A stretch of 64,000 nt of DNA from contig NZ_JADWPD010000038.1 in the NCBI RefSeq assembly GCF_017308975.1, positions 48,505 to 112,504 of the forward strand, given 5' to 3'. Positions 8,107 through 17,384 of this stretch are shown in pieces. Numbering within the stretch: position 1 is the first letter of the stretch; every line of letters starts with the position of its first letter. A program made the position numbers and the translations under genes. Origin of the DNA: Amycolatopsis sp. MtRt-6. Its GTDB lineage: Bacteria > Actinomycetota > Actinomycetes > Mycobacteriales > Pseudonocardiaceae. Below the pieces are notes generated by a model. That model was not told the origin of the DNA and did no database searches. It saw only the letters and a program-made list of their open reading frames with translations.

Positions 8107-10758
8107 TCAGGTGAGGGTGCGGGGGCGGATGGCGTTGGCCCGGTCGACCAGCTCGATGCGCTGGTCGAGCGTGCCCGCCAGCCGCGCCAGCGCCCGGTAG
8201 CACCGCTCGAGGCCGAAGCGCAGCTCGCGTTCCTCGAGCTGACACCCGAGCACGCGCGCGCCCGGCGTCGGCTTGCCGTGCTTGAGCCACTCGTGCGCCG
8301 CTTCGAGGACGCCGGCGGACAGCCGGGTCTGGCGTTCGACGTCCAGCCGGAGCCGTTCGAGCCGGGCCGACGCGTCGAGCAGGTCGTGCTCGGTGACCGG
8401 GGTCTCGCGGCCGTTGGCCTTGGTCGCCGTCGTCTTGATCTTGATGGCCGCGACCTGGGCGTCGACGTAGTGCGTCGAGGACGGCGGCACGGTCTCGAGC
8501 ACCTCGACCGCGCTCGCCCGGGCGCCCTGCGCCAGGTACACGCGGGCGAGGCCGAAGGCCGCGCTGACGTAGGTGCGGTCCGTGCGCCAGACCAGTTCGT
8601 AGAACCGCGCGGCGGCGAAGTAGTCGCCGACGCCTTCGGCGCTGATGCCCAGGGCGAGCTTCGGGGCGATTTCGCCGGGCAGGTCGTCGTACACCGCTTC
8701 GAACGCGACGTGCGCAACCCGCGAACGGCCGCCCGCGAGCTCGATCAGGCCGCGGTACCAGTCGATCCGCCAGTCGTGCGGGAAGCCGTTCTTGATCGCC
8801 AGGTACTGCGCGGCCTGCAGCTGCCGCTGCGCCTCGGCGAACTCGCCCAGCTCGATCCGGGCGCGCACGATCCGCAGCCGCACCTCGATCGACTCCCGCG
8901 GCGCGCCGGCCAGCGCTTCGATGGCGGCCCGCGGGTCGAGCGCGGTCGTGGTGGCGAGCACGCCCGCCGCCGGGTCGTCGGTGTCGACCTGCGGGATCGG
9001 CAGGCCGGCGACGACCTCGTCCGCGCCGGGCAGCGGCACGCTGGCGCCGGCTTCGGGCACGACCAGCTGCACACCGAACGTGCGGCTCTCCGGGCCGAAC
9101 ACCGTGGACACGCCGGGCCGCGGTTTGCCGGTGCCGAGCGCCATGATCTCGCGCAGCACTCCGGTGAGCTGGTCGGACATCTCCTCGGCGGAGAGGAACC
9201 GCCGGTCCGGGTCGGCGTGCGTCGCACGCCGCAGGAACCGGTAGTACGAACCGAAGAGCGCGAACAGCGGGACCGCGTCCGGGCCGGGCAGGGTCGTCTT
9301 GAACTTGGTGGTGTAGCCGGTGAACTCGAAGCTCAGCACGGCGAGCGTGCGCCCGACGGTGAACAGGTCCGACGCGATCGACGCGCCCTGCGTCGGCAGT
9401 TCCGGCGCGCTGTAGCCGGTGGTGAAGAACAGCGGGCTCTCGTAGTCGTCGGTGCGGCGGACCGCGCCGAGGTCGATGAGCTTCAGCTGTTCGTTGGTCT
9501 GGATGACGTTGTCGGGCTTGAGGTCGCAGTAGAGCAGGCCCTGGCTGTGGAGATAGCCCAGCGCGGGCAGGATCTCCAGCCCGTAGGCGATGACCTGGCC
9601 GATCGGCAGCGGCTCCGGACGGCGGCTTTCCCGGTGGTGCGCCAGTGCGAGCTGCCGCAGCGACTGGCCGCCGACGTACTCCATGACGATGTAGCCGACG
9701 GTCGTCCCGCTGTGGGCGTCCGGGTGCTGCACGAAGTTGTGGATCTTGACGATGTTCGGGTGCTCGACCTCGGCGAGGAACCGCTGCTCGTTGGCCGCGG
9801 CCGCCATCGCCGTCGCGTCACCGGTGTCGATCAGTCCTTTGAGGACGACCCAGCGGTCGCTGACGTTGTGGTCCTGCGCCAGGTAGATCCAGCCGAGGCC
9901 GCCGTAGGCGATCGCGCCGAGCACCTCGTACTGGCCGCCGACCAGCTCGTGCGGCTGCAGCTTCGGGACGAACGAGAACGGCGCGCCGCAGTTCTCGCAC
10001 TTCCCTTCCGGCGAACCGGGTTCGCCGTCCTTGCCGCGGCCGACCTTCGCGTTGCAGCTGCCGCAGAACCGCTTTTCCTCCGACACCACCGGGTTCGACA
10101 GCACCGCGGACGCGGGGTCGCGGGCGGGGACCGGCGGCACGTCGACCAGGCCGGCGCCGAGCCGGCCGCGCCGCGACCTCGAAGTCCGCGACGACGTCCG
10201 CCGCGAGGTGCCGGGGAACGCGCCGGGGCCGGAGCCCGAGCCGCTGCCGGTCCCCGTGCCCGTACCGGTTCCCGTGCCGGTGCCCGTGGGGCGGCCTTCG
10301 CTGGTGCGCTCGGGCAGGACGCTTTCGGTGCCCGGGTCCGGCAGCGGGGTGCCGGGACCGGTGTCCGGCCGCGGCACCGGCGGCATGATGCTCTGCGTCT
10401 CCGGCGCCGGCGCCGCGAGCACGCTCGTGAGCTGCGGCTCGTCGGGCTGCGGCGGGTGGACGGCCTGCGTCGGCACCGGCTGGACCGGCGGCAGGACGGG
10501 GTTCATGCTGCCGGGCGGCTTGGTCGGGTCTTCCGCGCCCGGGATCGGCGCGCCACGCGGCGGCGTCGGCGGACGGCGCACGGGTGCGTGGAACACGGTC
10601 TCTTCGCCGCCGGAGGGCGGGCCCTCGTCGAGGCGGCCCGAGATCGACGGCTCCGGCGTCTCCCACCGCACCGGTGGCGGCGGCTGCCAGCTCGGCTTCG
10701 CCGGCTGCTGCTCTTCGTCCGGCGCGGCGTGCCGAGGACGGCGCGGCTCCTCCGACAC
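8107..10758 (-). CDS. pknG: serine/threonine protein kinase PknG
   Basis: 883 residues. A long Pro-rich N-terminal tail (about 1-215) precedes a rubredoxin-like metal site (FCGSCNAKVG... CENCGAPF), a kinase domain (YGGLGWIYLAQD, invariant Lys in WVVLKGL, YCDLKPDNVI, IDLGAVR) and C-terminal TPR helices. In mycobacteria PknG phosphorylates GarA to redirect 2-oxoglutarate flux in response to amino acids sensed by GlnH/GlnX. The same three-gene order occurs here (glnX, glnH, pknG), strongly supporting the name. The N-terminal tail is longer than the roughly 750-residue mycobacterial protein. GarA itself is not in the window. Confidence 0.95.
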   Translation of the reverse strand: MSEEPRRPRHAAPDEEQQPAKPSWQPPPPVRWETPEPSISGRLDEGPPSGGEETVFHAPVRRPPTPPRGAPIPGAEDPTKPPGSMNPVLPPVQPVPTQAVHPPQPDEPQLTSVLAAPAPETQSIMPPVPRPDTGPGTPLPDPGTESVLPERTSEGRPTGTGTGTGTGTGTGSGSGSGPGAFPGTSRRTSSRTSRSRRGRLGAGLVDVPPVPARDPASAVLSNPVVSEEKRFCGSCNAKVGRGKDGEPGSPEGKCENCGAPFSFVPKLQPHELVGGQYEVLGAIAYGGLGWIYLAQDHNVSDRWVVLKGLIDTGDATAMAAAANEQRFLAEVEHPNIVKIHNFVQHPDAHSGTTVGYIVMEYVGGQSLRQLALAHHRESRRPEPLPIGQVIAYGLEILPALGYLHSQGLLYCDLKPDNVIQTNEQLKLIDLGAVRRTDDYESPLFFTTGYSAPELPTQGASIASDLFTVGRTLAVLSFEFTGYTTKFKTTLPGPDAVPLFALFGSYYRFLRRATHADPDRRFLSAEEMSDQLTGVLREIMALGTGKPRPGVSTVFGPESRTFGVQLVVPEAGASVPLPGADEVVAGLPIPQVDTDDPAAGVLATTTALDPRAAIEALAGAPRESIEVRLRIVRARIELGEFAEAQRQLQAAQYLAIKNGFPHDWRIDWYRGLIELAGGRSRVAHVAFEAVYDDLPGEIAPKLALGISAEGVGDYFAAARFYELVWRTDRTYVSAAFGLARVYLAQGARASAVEVLETVPPSSTHYVDAQVAAIKIKTTATKANGRETPVTEHDLLDASARLERLRLDVERQTRLSAGVLEAAHEWLKHGKPTPGARVLGCQLEERELRFGLERCYRALARLAGTLDQRIELVDRANAIRPRTLT

Positions 10759-10827
10759 TGCTACCTCCCGGATCCCCGTCGACGTGCGAGGATCAATCCT
10801 AGTCGCGACCGGTTCACTGGTACTGCG

Positions 10828-11802
10828 TCACTGGTACTGGGGCTGCGGCGGCGAAGCCGGCCCCAGCGAAGGCTCCACCCAGCGGCGGTAGCTGTTCTGC
10901 CAGGCGCCGCTGTTGCGGATGTTCTCGAGCACGGCGTTGACGAACTTGACCATGTCCTCGTTGTCCTTGGGCACGCCGATGCCGTAGTTCTCCCGCGTGA
11001 ACTGATCGCCGACGACCTGCAGCGTCGGGTCCTGCGCGGCCATGCCGGCGAGGATCGTGTCGTCGGTCGAGATCGCGTCGACCTGGCCCTGCTGGAGCAT
11101 CACCAGGCAGTCCGACCAGTTGTCCACCGTGATCGCCACCAGCTTCGCCGGGTCGGTCGCGATCTTCGCCGCCGACGTCGACTTCTTCGCCGCGCACACC
11201 TTCTTGCCGCTCAGGTCGGCCAGCTTGGTCGCCTTCGACTCCTTCGTGACCAGCAGCCGCTGGCCCGAGACGTAGTACACCGACGAGAACTGGACTTCCT
11301 GCTTGCGCGCGCAGGTGATGCTGTAGGTCCGGACCACGATGTCGACCTGGTGTTCCTTCAGGACGTCCGCGCGCTGCCCCGACGTGATCGCGCGGAACTG
11401 GACGCGGCCCTCGGGCGCGCCGAAGATCTGGCGGGCGATCTCGTTGACGAGGTCGATGTCGAAGCCCTCGAGGTTGCCCGAGGTGGGGTTGCGGAAGCCG
11501 AACAGGTAGGTCGTCTGGTCGACGCCGGCGATGAGCTTGCCGCGTTCCTTGATCTTCGCCATGGTCGAGCCGTCGGGGATCGACGTGCCCTTGTCCGGCG
11601 CCAGGCTGGCCAGCGGGTTGCAGCTGGTGTCGCTGCCACCGCCCGCCGACGCGTCCGGGCCGGCGACGTGCGCGGGCTGCGGCCAGGCCGCGTTGCCGAC
11701 CGGAGCCGGGTCGACCGGTTTTCCGGGGCTGCCGCAGGACGCCGCCAGCAGCGCGACGACCGCCAGCACGCCCGCCCGGACCGTGATGCGCCGCCTGTTC
11801 AC
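10828..11802 (-). CDS. glnH: GlnH-like glutamate-binding lipoprotein
   Basis: 324 residues. Lipoprotein signal (AGVLAVVALLAASC) then a periplasmic-binding-protein type 3 domain with KIKERGKLIAGVDQTTYLFG, FDIDLVNEIARQIFG and the C-terminal FVNAVLENIRNSGAW. In the mycobacterial system GlnH binds Asp/Glu/Asn/Gln and signals through GlnX to PknG. GTG 11802 overlaps the glnX stop by four bases (GTGA) and has GAGGGAG upstream, so translation is coupled. pknG follows after 69 bases. Confidence 0.92.
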   Translation of the reverse strand: MNRRRITVRAGVLAVVALLAASCGSPGKPVDPAPVGNAAWPQPAHVAGPDASAGGGSDTSCNPLASLAPDKGTSIPDGSTMAKIKERGKLIAGVDQTTYLFGFRNPTSGNLEGFDIDLVNEIARQIFGAPEGRVQFRAITSGQRADVLKEHQVDIVVRTYSITCARKQEVQFSSVYYVSGQRLLVTKESKATKLADLSGKKVCAAKKSTSAAKIATDPAKLVAITVDNWSDCLVMLQQGQVDAISTDDTILAGMAAQDPTLQVVGDQFTRENYGIGVPKDNEDMVKFVNAVLENIRNSGAWQNSYRRWVEPSLGPASPPQPQYQ

Positions 11803-13217
11803 CGGTACTCCCTCAGTCGTTCCCGGATTCCCATGGTGACACCCGCCGCGGCGACGACCGCCAGGACGGCCAGGCCGGGCGCGAGGAGCGTCAGCGCGCG
11901 GTCGCCGTTGTGGGTGTCGTCGAGGAATTCCTGCCTGCCGACGTCGATGGCCGCCTGGAGGCTGTCGTCGAGCCGCCGGAACGCCGGCGCCGAGCCGTCC
12001 GTCTTGTCCTCCAGCACGGCGAAGTCGACGGCTTCCTGGTACTGGCCGGCGTCGTCCTGGGCGCGGACTTCCTTGTGCGCCTTGAGCCAGTCGTTCGCGG
12101 CCTTCGTCGCGTCGGCGACCTTCGCGACGCCTTCGCCGTCCTTGATGAGACCGCGGGCCTCGCCGAGCAGGCCGCCTTGGCCGTCGGGGCCGACGAGCTG
12201 GGCCGCGTTGTCGCCGAAGTCCTTCTCGTACGCCGCGCCGTCGCCCCGGGCGACCAGCGTCAGCGTTTCGTCCGCGCGGGCCTGCAGCGCGGCGATGCGC
12301 GCGCGGACCAGCACGTCGACGCGGTGCGAGCCGTCGTCCTGGCCGCTGCCGACCAGGCTGCCCTGCACGATCAGCGCGACCGCGCCCCACAGCAGCGAAA
12401 CCACGACGGCGGCCGTCGCGACGACGAGCCCGACGTTGAGCAGCCGGTTGGTGCGCCGGGTCAGGTAGACCTGCGCCGCGATGAGCGCGGCCAGCAGCGC
12501 GAGCACCAGGATCGTGGCGAGCCACGGGAACCCGGTGGCGCTGTCCTGCTCGTCGATCAGCCGCTCGGTGTCGGCGCGGTAGAGGTCCTGCGCGGCCGGC
12601 AGGATCTTCGCCCGCATCAGCTCGGACGCCTCGCGGAGGTAGGACGCGCCGACCGGATAGCCGAGCCGGTTGTTCGTCCGGGCCGTCTCGACGAGCCCGG
12701 TGTAGACGGGCAGCGACTGGCTGAGGACGTCGACCGGGGCGGCCGCGTCGGCGACGTCCGAGGCGTCGGAGGCGGCCTTGGCGAGCGCGGCGCCGGCTTC
12801 GGCGATGTCGCGCTCGTAGCGCTGGCGGAGTTCGGGAGGTTCGGTGCCGATGGAGAGGAACGCGCTCGCGGCGGTCGCGTCGGCGTCCGAGAGCGAGCGG
12901 TAGACCTGCTGCGCGGCGGCGGCGAGGGGCTCGCGGTGGTCGATGACGCCGCTGATCGTGTCGTCGCGGTCCTGCACCGACAGCGTCGCGACCAGGCCGG
13001 CCACGAGCGAGAGCAGCACCAGCCCGACGGCGATCACGGTCAGCCTGCCGGGTGTGGTCGCGGCGGACCGGATGATCGCGCGGACCCCCTGGCCCGGCAG
13101 GTCGAGCAGCCCCAGCAGGCCGCTGCGGCCCCCGGCGCGGTCGTGGCCGCCCGGTGGCGACGGTGCGGGTCCCGGCGCGGGCGCCGTCGGCCCCGGGGCC
13201 GTCGCAGTGCTGGTCAT
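11799..13217 (-). CDS. glnX: GlnX-like membrane sensor protein
   Basis: 472 residues. Pro-rich cytoplasmic N terminus, a first membrane helix (GRLTVIAVGLVLLSLVAGLV), a large extracellular alpha-helical portion, two central helices (WLATILVLALLAALIAAQVY and VGLVVATAAVVVSLLWGAVAL) and a final helix near the C terminus (LLAPGLAVLAVVAAAGVTMG). This matches GlnX, which couples GlnH to PknG in mycobacteria. First gene of the operon. Confidence 0.88.
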   Translation of the reverse strand: MTSTATAPGPTAPAPGPAPSPPGGHDRAGGRSGLLGLLDLPGQGVRAIIRSAATTPGRLTVIAVGLVLLSLVAGLVATLSVQDRDDTISGVIDHREPLAAAAQQVYRSLSDADATAASAFLSIGTEPPELRQRYERDIAEAGAALAKAASDASDVADAAAPVDVLSQSLPVYTGLVETARTNNRLGYPVGASYLREASELMRAKILPAAQDLYRADTERLIDEQDSATGFPWLATILVLALLAALIAAQVYLTRRTNRLLNVGLVVATAAVVVSLLWGAVALIVQGSLVGSGQDDGSHRVDVLVRARIAALQARADETLTLVARGDGAAYEKDFGDNAAQLVGPDGQGGLLGEARGLIKDGEGVAKVADATKAANDWLKAHKEVRAQDDAGQYQEAVDFAVLEDKTDGSAPAFRRLDDSLQAAIDVGRQEFLDDTHNGDRALTLLAPGLAVLAVVAAAGVTMGIRERLREYR

Positions 13218-13419
13218 CCCCGATTCCTCCCCGTGCCATCCGGGGTTTCACCACCCGGATCCCCCCGAAAGGCTCGCTGCGAGCCGTACCCGCAGAAGGT
13301 AGCCGAGTCGCCGTGCGCGCAGCCACCGGCACCGCCCGCTGTCATCAGCACGTGATCTGGGGCGATGTGTTCCCGCGCACACCGGTGATCAGGTCCGCAC
13401 CTCCGCCGGCCGCCGTCTT

Positions 13420-13756
13420 TCGGTCCCGCCGTCAGTGTGCCGCCGGCCAGTGCGAGCTGCTCACGCATGCCGGCCGGGCCGAATCCTTCACCTGTCCGAG
13501 TGAACGCCCCGAGGCCGTCGCGGACGTCGAGCCGCATCCGGATGTCCTCGCCCGGCGCGCGCCTGCCGGCGTTGGTCAGGGCTTCCCGGCGAGCTTTGCG
13601 ACCGCCGGACCGTCCACATCGGACCGTTCGGTCAGCAGCGTCTCGGCTCGCTCCAGTCGCACCCCCAGCGAGTGCGCCGGCGTCGTGGAACTCGCGGGCG
13701 ATCCGGGTGCGTTCGTCGAGCGCGGCGAGCAGCTGCACCACGAGCCGGCTCGGCAC
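13420..13756 (-). pseudogene. degenerate sensor histidine kinase (NarL-type) remnant
   Basis: Pieces of one kinase are spread over different frames: VVQLLAALDERTRIAREFHD, then in another frame SLGVRLERAETLLTERSDVD, then REALTNAGRRAPGEDIRMRL and GFGPAGMREQLALAGGTLTAGP. This order (DHp box, N box region, GxG motifs) is that of a HisKA_3 kinase with most of the middle deleted and at least two frameshifts. No cognate response regulator remains. Confidence 0.6.
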
Positions 13757-13783
13757 GGTCGATGATCCCGCTTCGCCGGGAAG

Positions 13784-15046
13784 TCAGCCGCGGATGGCCG
13801 GGGCGAGCGAGTGCGGGAGCACGGCTTCGGGGTCCGGCGGCCGCCTGACCACCACCTCGACGTCGTCGGCGAAGCGGTACGGCTTCGCGCCGAGGATCCC
13901 GCCGAAATGCCGCCGCAGCCGGGACATCTCGGCACGGACGGTCACCGTGCGGCCGGCGTCGCCGAACAGGTCGGCCGACAGCTCGGACGCCGACCGGCCG
14001 TCGCGGTGGCTGGCCAGCACGTACAGCACCTCGGCGTGGCGCGGGCTGAGCCGGTGCGTCCAGGTCCCGGCGGCGCCGGCCACGGTGAGCTCGGGCTCGC
14101 GCGGCGACCGGACGTCGAGCACGACGCGGGTGGGCGGCGCGGCCTCGTTGTCGGTCAGCCGGATCAGCCAGCCGCCGGGCACCGGCTCGACCGAGCAGCC
14201 GCCGTACGCGGGCAGCCAGACCCGGCCGGGCCCGAGGCCGGTGGGCAGCGCGACCCGGTCGACCGGCGCGAGGCCGGCGGCCGCGGCGACCCAGCCGTGT
14301 TCGTCGGCCACGACCGCCCGTCCGCCGACCTTGGCGAGGACAGGGACGGCGAAGCCGCGAAGCCGTTCGAGCTCGGTGAGGTGGGTGGTGCGCAGCTGGG
14401 CCTCCGCCAGCCGCGTGACGGCGTCGACCAGCGCCAACGTCGTCGCGTGGACGGTCGAGGCCGGCCCGGAGAGGTCGACGACGCCGAGCAGCTTGCCGTC
14501 GCGCGGGTCGTGCAGCGGCGCGGCCGCGCACGTCCAGGAGTGCTGAGCCCGGACGTAATGTTCGGCCGAGTACACCTGCAGCGGGCTGCGCGCGACCAGC
14601 GCGGTGCCGATCGCGTTCGTGCCGACCGCTTCCTCCTGCCAGTCGACGCCTTCGACGAACCCGAGCCCGTCGGCACGGCGGCGGACCGCGGCACTGCCGT
14701 CCCGCCACAGGACGGCGCCACCCGCGTCGGCGATGACCATGATGTGCGCGGCCTGCTCGGCGAGGCTGATGAGCCCGCCGCGCAGGACGGGCAGCGCCTC
14801 GGCCAGCCCGCTCGCGCGGCGGCGCGCTTCCAGCTGTTCGAAGGTCAGGACGGGCGCGGCGGCCCGGCCGTCGGGGTCCAGGCCCAGCCGGCGCATCCGC
14901 TGCCAGGAGGCGTCGATGACCGGCCGCGGCCGGCTCGGCAGCTTCTGGCCGCTCAGGGCCGCTTCGTGCACCCGCGCGAGGACACGGGCGTGCTGCCGGG
15001 GATCCACCCCGGCCGGCAACGCTGCCTCGAGGTCTCGCTGCCCCAA
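13784..15046 (-). CDS. GAF-domain transcriptional regulator (AcoR-like N terminus)
   Basis: 420 residues. The N-terminal half follows AcoR-type activators: RPVIDASWQRMRRLGLDPDG, a GAF domain with GVDWQEEAVGTNAIGTALV and YSAEHYVRAQHSWTCAAAPL. There is no sigma54 AAA+ domain; the C terminus instead has a winged-helix-like part (LSPRHAEVLYVLASH... SELSADLFGD... VRAEMSRLRRHFGG). This actinobacterial form usually controls adjacent aldehyde/acetoin dehydrogenase genes. TTG 15046 follows AAGGAG by 6 bases. It lies 86 bases after the acoX-acoA pair on the same strand, so those genes are its likely target. Confidence 0.82.
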   Translation of the reverse strand: MGQRDLEAALPAGVDPRQHARVLARVHEAALSGQKLPSRPRPVIDASWQRMRRLGLDPDGRAAAPVLTFEQLEARRRASGLAEALPVLRGGLISLAEQAAHIMVIADAGGAVLWRDGSAAVRRRADGLGFVEGVDWQEEAVGTNAIGTALVARSPLQVYSAEHYVRAQHSWTCAAAPLHDPRDGKLLGVVDLSGPASTVHATTLALVDAVTRLAEAQLRTTHLTELERLRGFAVPVLAKVGGRAVVADEHGWVAAAAGLAPVDRVALPTGLGPGRVWLPAYGGCSVEPVPGGWLIRLTDNEAAPPTRVVLDVRSPREPELTVAGAAGTWTHRLSPRHAEVLYVLASHRDGRSASELSADLFGDAGRTVTVRAEMSRLRRHFGGILGAKPYRFADDVEVVVRRPPDPEAVLPHSLAPAIRG

Positions 15047-15132
15047 CCGCCGCTCCTTGTGCTGTGCCTCCTCGGAGTCTGCCGTTTCAGTCGGGTGATC
15101 GGTAGGTGGCGCACATCGCGCTCGATCGCCGG

Positions 15133-15864
15133 TCAGTACGTGATGTAGACGCCGGTCCCGAGGTCGGCCGGAGCCGGTTCGGGCGCGACGACCGAGTCCT
15201 CGACGAGCCGGGCGACTTCGGCATCGATGGCGTCGAGGACCTGTTCGCGCAGCTCACCGCTGTCGGTGACGCGGGCGCGGAACCGCTGGAGGCAGTCGCC
15301 GACGTGCCGCGGGAAGCCGGCTTCGATCAGCGTCGGACCACCGCCACCGCGAGCGCGGCAGACGGCTTCTCCCGCCGCTTCGTGCACGGCGAAAAAGTCG
15401 GATCCGTCGACGACGACGGCCGGCACGTCGAGCCCGGCCACCCGATCGGCGTAACCGGGGTTCTCGGTGACGAAGATGGCGGGAAGGTGCCAGGCCGACG
15501 CGAGGTTCAGCGCCTCCAGCGTCGTCGTGGGGCCGTCCCCGAGGAAGGCGACGCCGACGCCGCCGGTGTCGTGCTGTTTCGCGGCGATCGCGGCACCGCA
15601 GATGAGCAGCGGGACGCCGCCGAGCGCGTCCGCCGCGGCCGGCCGGTGTTTTCCCGCCTCGGCCATGACGCCCCGGACGTCGGCGCCCTTGGCGATGCGC
15701 TGGCCGTGCCGCCGGTGGGTGCCGGCGATGGCGTCGCGCCCGTCGAGGTGGAGGCAGACGCCGACGGCCAAGGCCTCCTCGCCGGGGGCCCCGCTGCCGA
15801 CCCGGTCTTCGACGGCCCGGATGGTCCGCATCACGCGGTACGCACCCCGCAGGGCGTCCGTCAT
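15133..15864 (-). CDS. shortened E1-alpha (acetoin dehydrogenase AcoA-like) ThDP protein
   Basis: 243 residues versus about 320 for the family. Recognisable parts are LRGAYRVMRTIRAVEDRV, ALAVGVCLHL, GTHRRHGQRIAKGADV and the ThDP motif GDGPTTTLEALNLASAWHLP...ENPGY. The usual GKGGSMH loop and the segment after the ThDP motif are missing, so the active site is condensed. No E1-beta, E2 or E3 gene is next to it. ATG 15864 overlaps the acoX stop (ATGA), indicating coupled translation. Normally AcoA with AcoB cleaves acetoin; whether this protein is catalytic is doubtful. Confidence 0.75.
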   Translation of the reverse strand: MTDALRGAYRVMRTIRAVEDRVGSGAPGEEALAVGVCLHLDGRDAIAGTHRRHGQRIAKGADVRGVMAEAGKHRPAAADALGGVPLLICGAAIAAKQHDTGGVGVAFLGDGPTTTLEALNLASAWHLPAIFVTENPGYADRVAGLDVPAVVVDGSDFFAVHEAAGEAVCRARGGGGPTLIEAGFPRHVGDCLQRFRARVTDSGELREQVLDAIDAEVARLVEDSVVAPEPAPADLGTGVYITY

Positions 15865-16895
15865 CTTCGGCGCTCCTTCCCCGGATCGGTTTCCGCGCGC
15901 AAGAGCCCTTTCCGGGCGGCCTCCGCCATCGCCGCCCGGACGTCGACGACCCACGGCCCGTCCGGTTTGAGCTCGACGAAAGCGCTCTCCCCGGTCTTGA
16001 GCTCGAGTTCGCGTTCGCCGTCGAGCGCGATGACCCCGCCCGCCGCCGCGAGCTCGACGCGCACGCCTGGCCGCAGCAGTCCCCAGCCACGCACCCCGAC
16101 GGGCCGCACGAGCCCGGGCGCGATGGGCGCGTGCACGACGTACGGCGTCTCTCCGACGGGCCCGAGCTGCAGCGCGACGCCGTCCGGGCTCGACCGCGGG
16201 CTCGGGCAGAGTTGGCCTGGAACGCTCGAGAGGCCGATACCGTCCGGCTCGGCGAAGGTGCAGTACAGCTCGGTGAGCGACGACGGGTCCCACAGCGCCC
16301 GCGCCCCGATGTGCCTGCTCAGCGACACGCAGACGTCGACGAGCGCGATCTCCCGCCGCGCCTTGGTGACGACTTCGAGCACGCTGACGCGGTGGGTGAC
16401 GAGGTCGGGGTCGATCTGCCCGGTGGCGATCAGCCCGGCAGCCAGCCCGGCGACGGTCGCCTCCCGCATCTGCGGGAAGGCGTTGTTGGTCCCGGTGGAG
16501 AGGGCGAGGAGCGGGACGTCTTCGCAGGCCGCGGCGGCAACGCGGGCGGTCCCGTCCCCACCGAGGACGACGATGACCCCGGCGCCGGCCTCGACCATCC
16601 GGCGCACCGCGTTCGTGGTGTCGGCCGCGGTGCCGGTGATCGGATCGTCCTCGCAGAAGTCGACCTTCGGCCAGGTGCCACCGCGCCCGAGAGCACGCAG
16701 GACCGCGGCGGAGATCCCGCCGAGATCGGTCGAGACGACGGCCCGGTCGAGCCCGGTGACGGCGAACGCCGCCAGCAGCCGCTGGACCATGTTCGCCTTT
16801 TCCGCGGTGGGGAACACCGACGCCTGCGCGACCAGCCGGCGGATGTCCCGCCCCGAAGCGGGGTTCGCGACGATCCCCGCCACCGTTTCACCCAC
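15861..16895 (-). CDS. acoX: AcoX-like ATP-NAD kinase-family protein
   Basis: 344 residues. MGETVAGIVANPASGRDIRR and VIVVLGGDGTARVAAAACED carry the NPxSG and GGDGT motifs of the NAD-kinase fold, and LALSTGTNNAFP is typical of AcoX. AcoX genes head acetoin-catabolism operons but their reaction is unproven. Here the gene leads a two-gene operon with a truncated acoA. A direct repeat, GTTGCAG twice at a 10-base period, lies 60 bases upstream. Confidence 0.8.
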   Translation of the reverse strand: MGETVAGIVANPASGRDIRRLVAQASVFPTAEKANMVQRLLAAFAVTGLDRAVVSTDLGGISAAVLRALGRGGTWPKVDFCEDDPITGTAADTTNAVRRMVEAGAGVIVVLGGDGTARVAAAACEDVPLLALSTGTNNAFPQMREATVAGLAAGLIATGQIDPDLVTHRVSVLEVVTKARREIALVDVCVSLSRHIGARALWDPSSLTELYCTFAEPDGIGLSSVPGQLCPSPRSSPDGVALQLGPVGETPYVVHAPIAPGLVRPVGVRGWGLLRPGVRVELAAAGGVIALDGERELELKTGESAFVELKPDGPWVVDVRAAMAEAARKGLLRAETDPGKERRR

Positions 16896-16954
16896 CTGAC
16901 CTCCAGTTCTTTCACCGGAGAACAGGAGACTCCGCGATCGGGCGGAGCGGAAGG

Positions 16955-16971
16955 GTTGCAGGGCGTTGCAG
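16955..16971. promoter_or_regulatory. direct-repeat operator candidate upstream of acoX
   Basis: GTTGCAG-GGC-GTTGCAG: two identical heptamers one helical turn apart, 60 bases before the acoX ATG. It is a plausible binding site of the GAF regulator at 13784-15046; that link is inference. Confidence 0.35.
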
Positions 16972-17095
16972 TGTCCGCCTGGAGCGGACGAGAGCGACGT
17001 AGGTCACACCCACGCGTCTCACCTGGTGATCTCCAGTGGACTGTCCAAGCCGGAGTCGCGGGCGGTGAAGAACCAACCAGGTCGAGGTCCCGGCG

Positions 17096-17320
17096 CTACG
17101 GGACCAGGTCGACGGCGCCTTCGAAGGTGAAGCCGGCCTCCGTGACCGCGGCCCGGACGTCCTCCTCGGCCAACGCGGTCTCGGCGCGCACGGTGACCCG
17201 GCCGGCCGGGACGTCGACGTCCACTTCGGCCACTCCGGGCAGCGCCGTGATTTCTTCGGTCACCGACTGGGCGCAGTGCCCGCAGTTCATCCCGGAAACG
17301 GTGTAACCGTGCTCGATCAT
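17096..17320 (-). CDS. heavy-metal-associated domain protein (CopZ-like copper chaperone)
   Basis: 74 residues forming one HMA domain; the metal site is GMNCGHC at residues 10-16. Such proteins carry Cu(I) to a P-type ATPase or sensor. Neither an ATPase nor a CsoR gene is adjacent. Length and the C-terminal AAVTEAGFTFEG are standard for the family. A terminator of the upstream csp gene separates the two. Confidence 0.9.
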   Translation of the reverse strand: MIEHGYTVSGMNCGHCAQSVTEEITALPGVAEVDVDVPAGRVTVRAETALAEEDVRAAVTEAGFTFEGAVDLVP

Positions 17321-17336
17321 GGTGCGCAGCCTACGA

Positions 17337-17371
17337 AAAGGGCCGCCACCCCGAACGGGTGACGGCCCTTT
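17337..17371. terminator. intrinsic terminator after csp
   Basis: 15-bp stem (AAAGGGCCGCCACCC against its complement, one G-T pair) with a 5-base loop, 14 bases beyond the csp stop at 17385. Confidence 0.75.
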
Positions 17372-17384
17372 CCCAAGATCAAAG

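Noticed and set aside
8278..12468. 1396-codon plus-strand open frame across pknG-glnH-glnX
   Set aside because: It is antisense to three well-recognised genes and has an Arg/Ala/Val-rich shadow composition with no domain.
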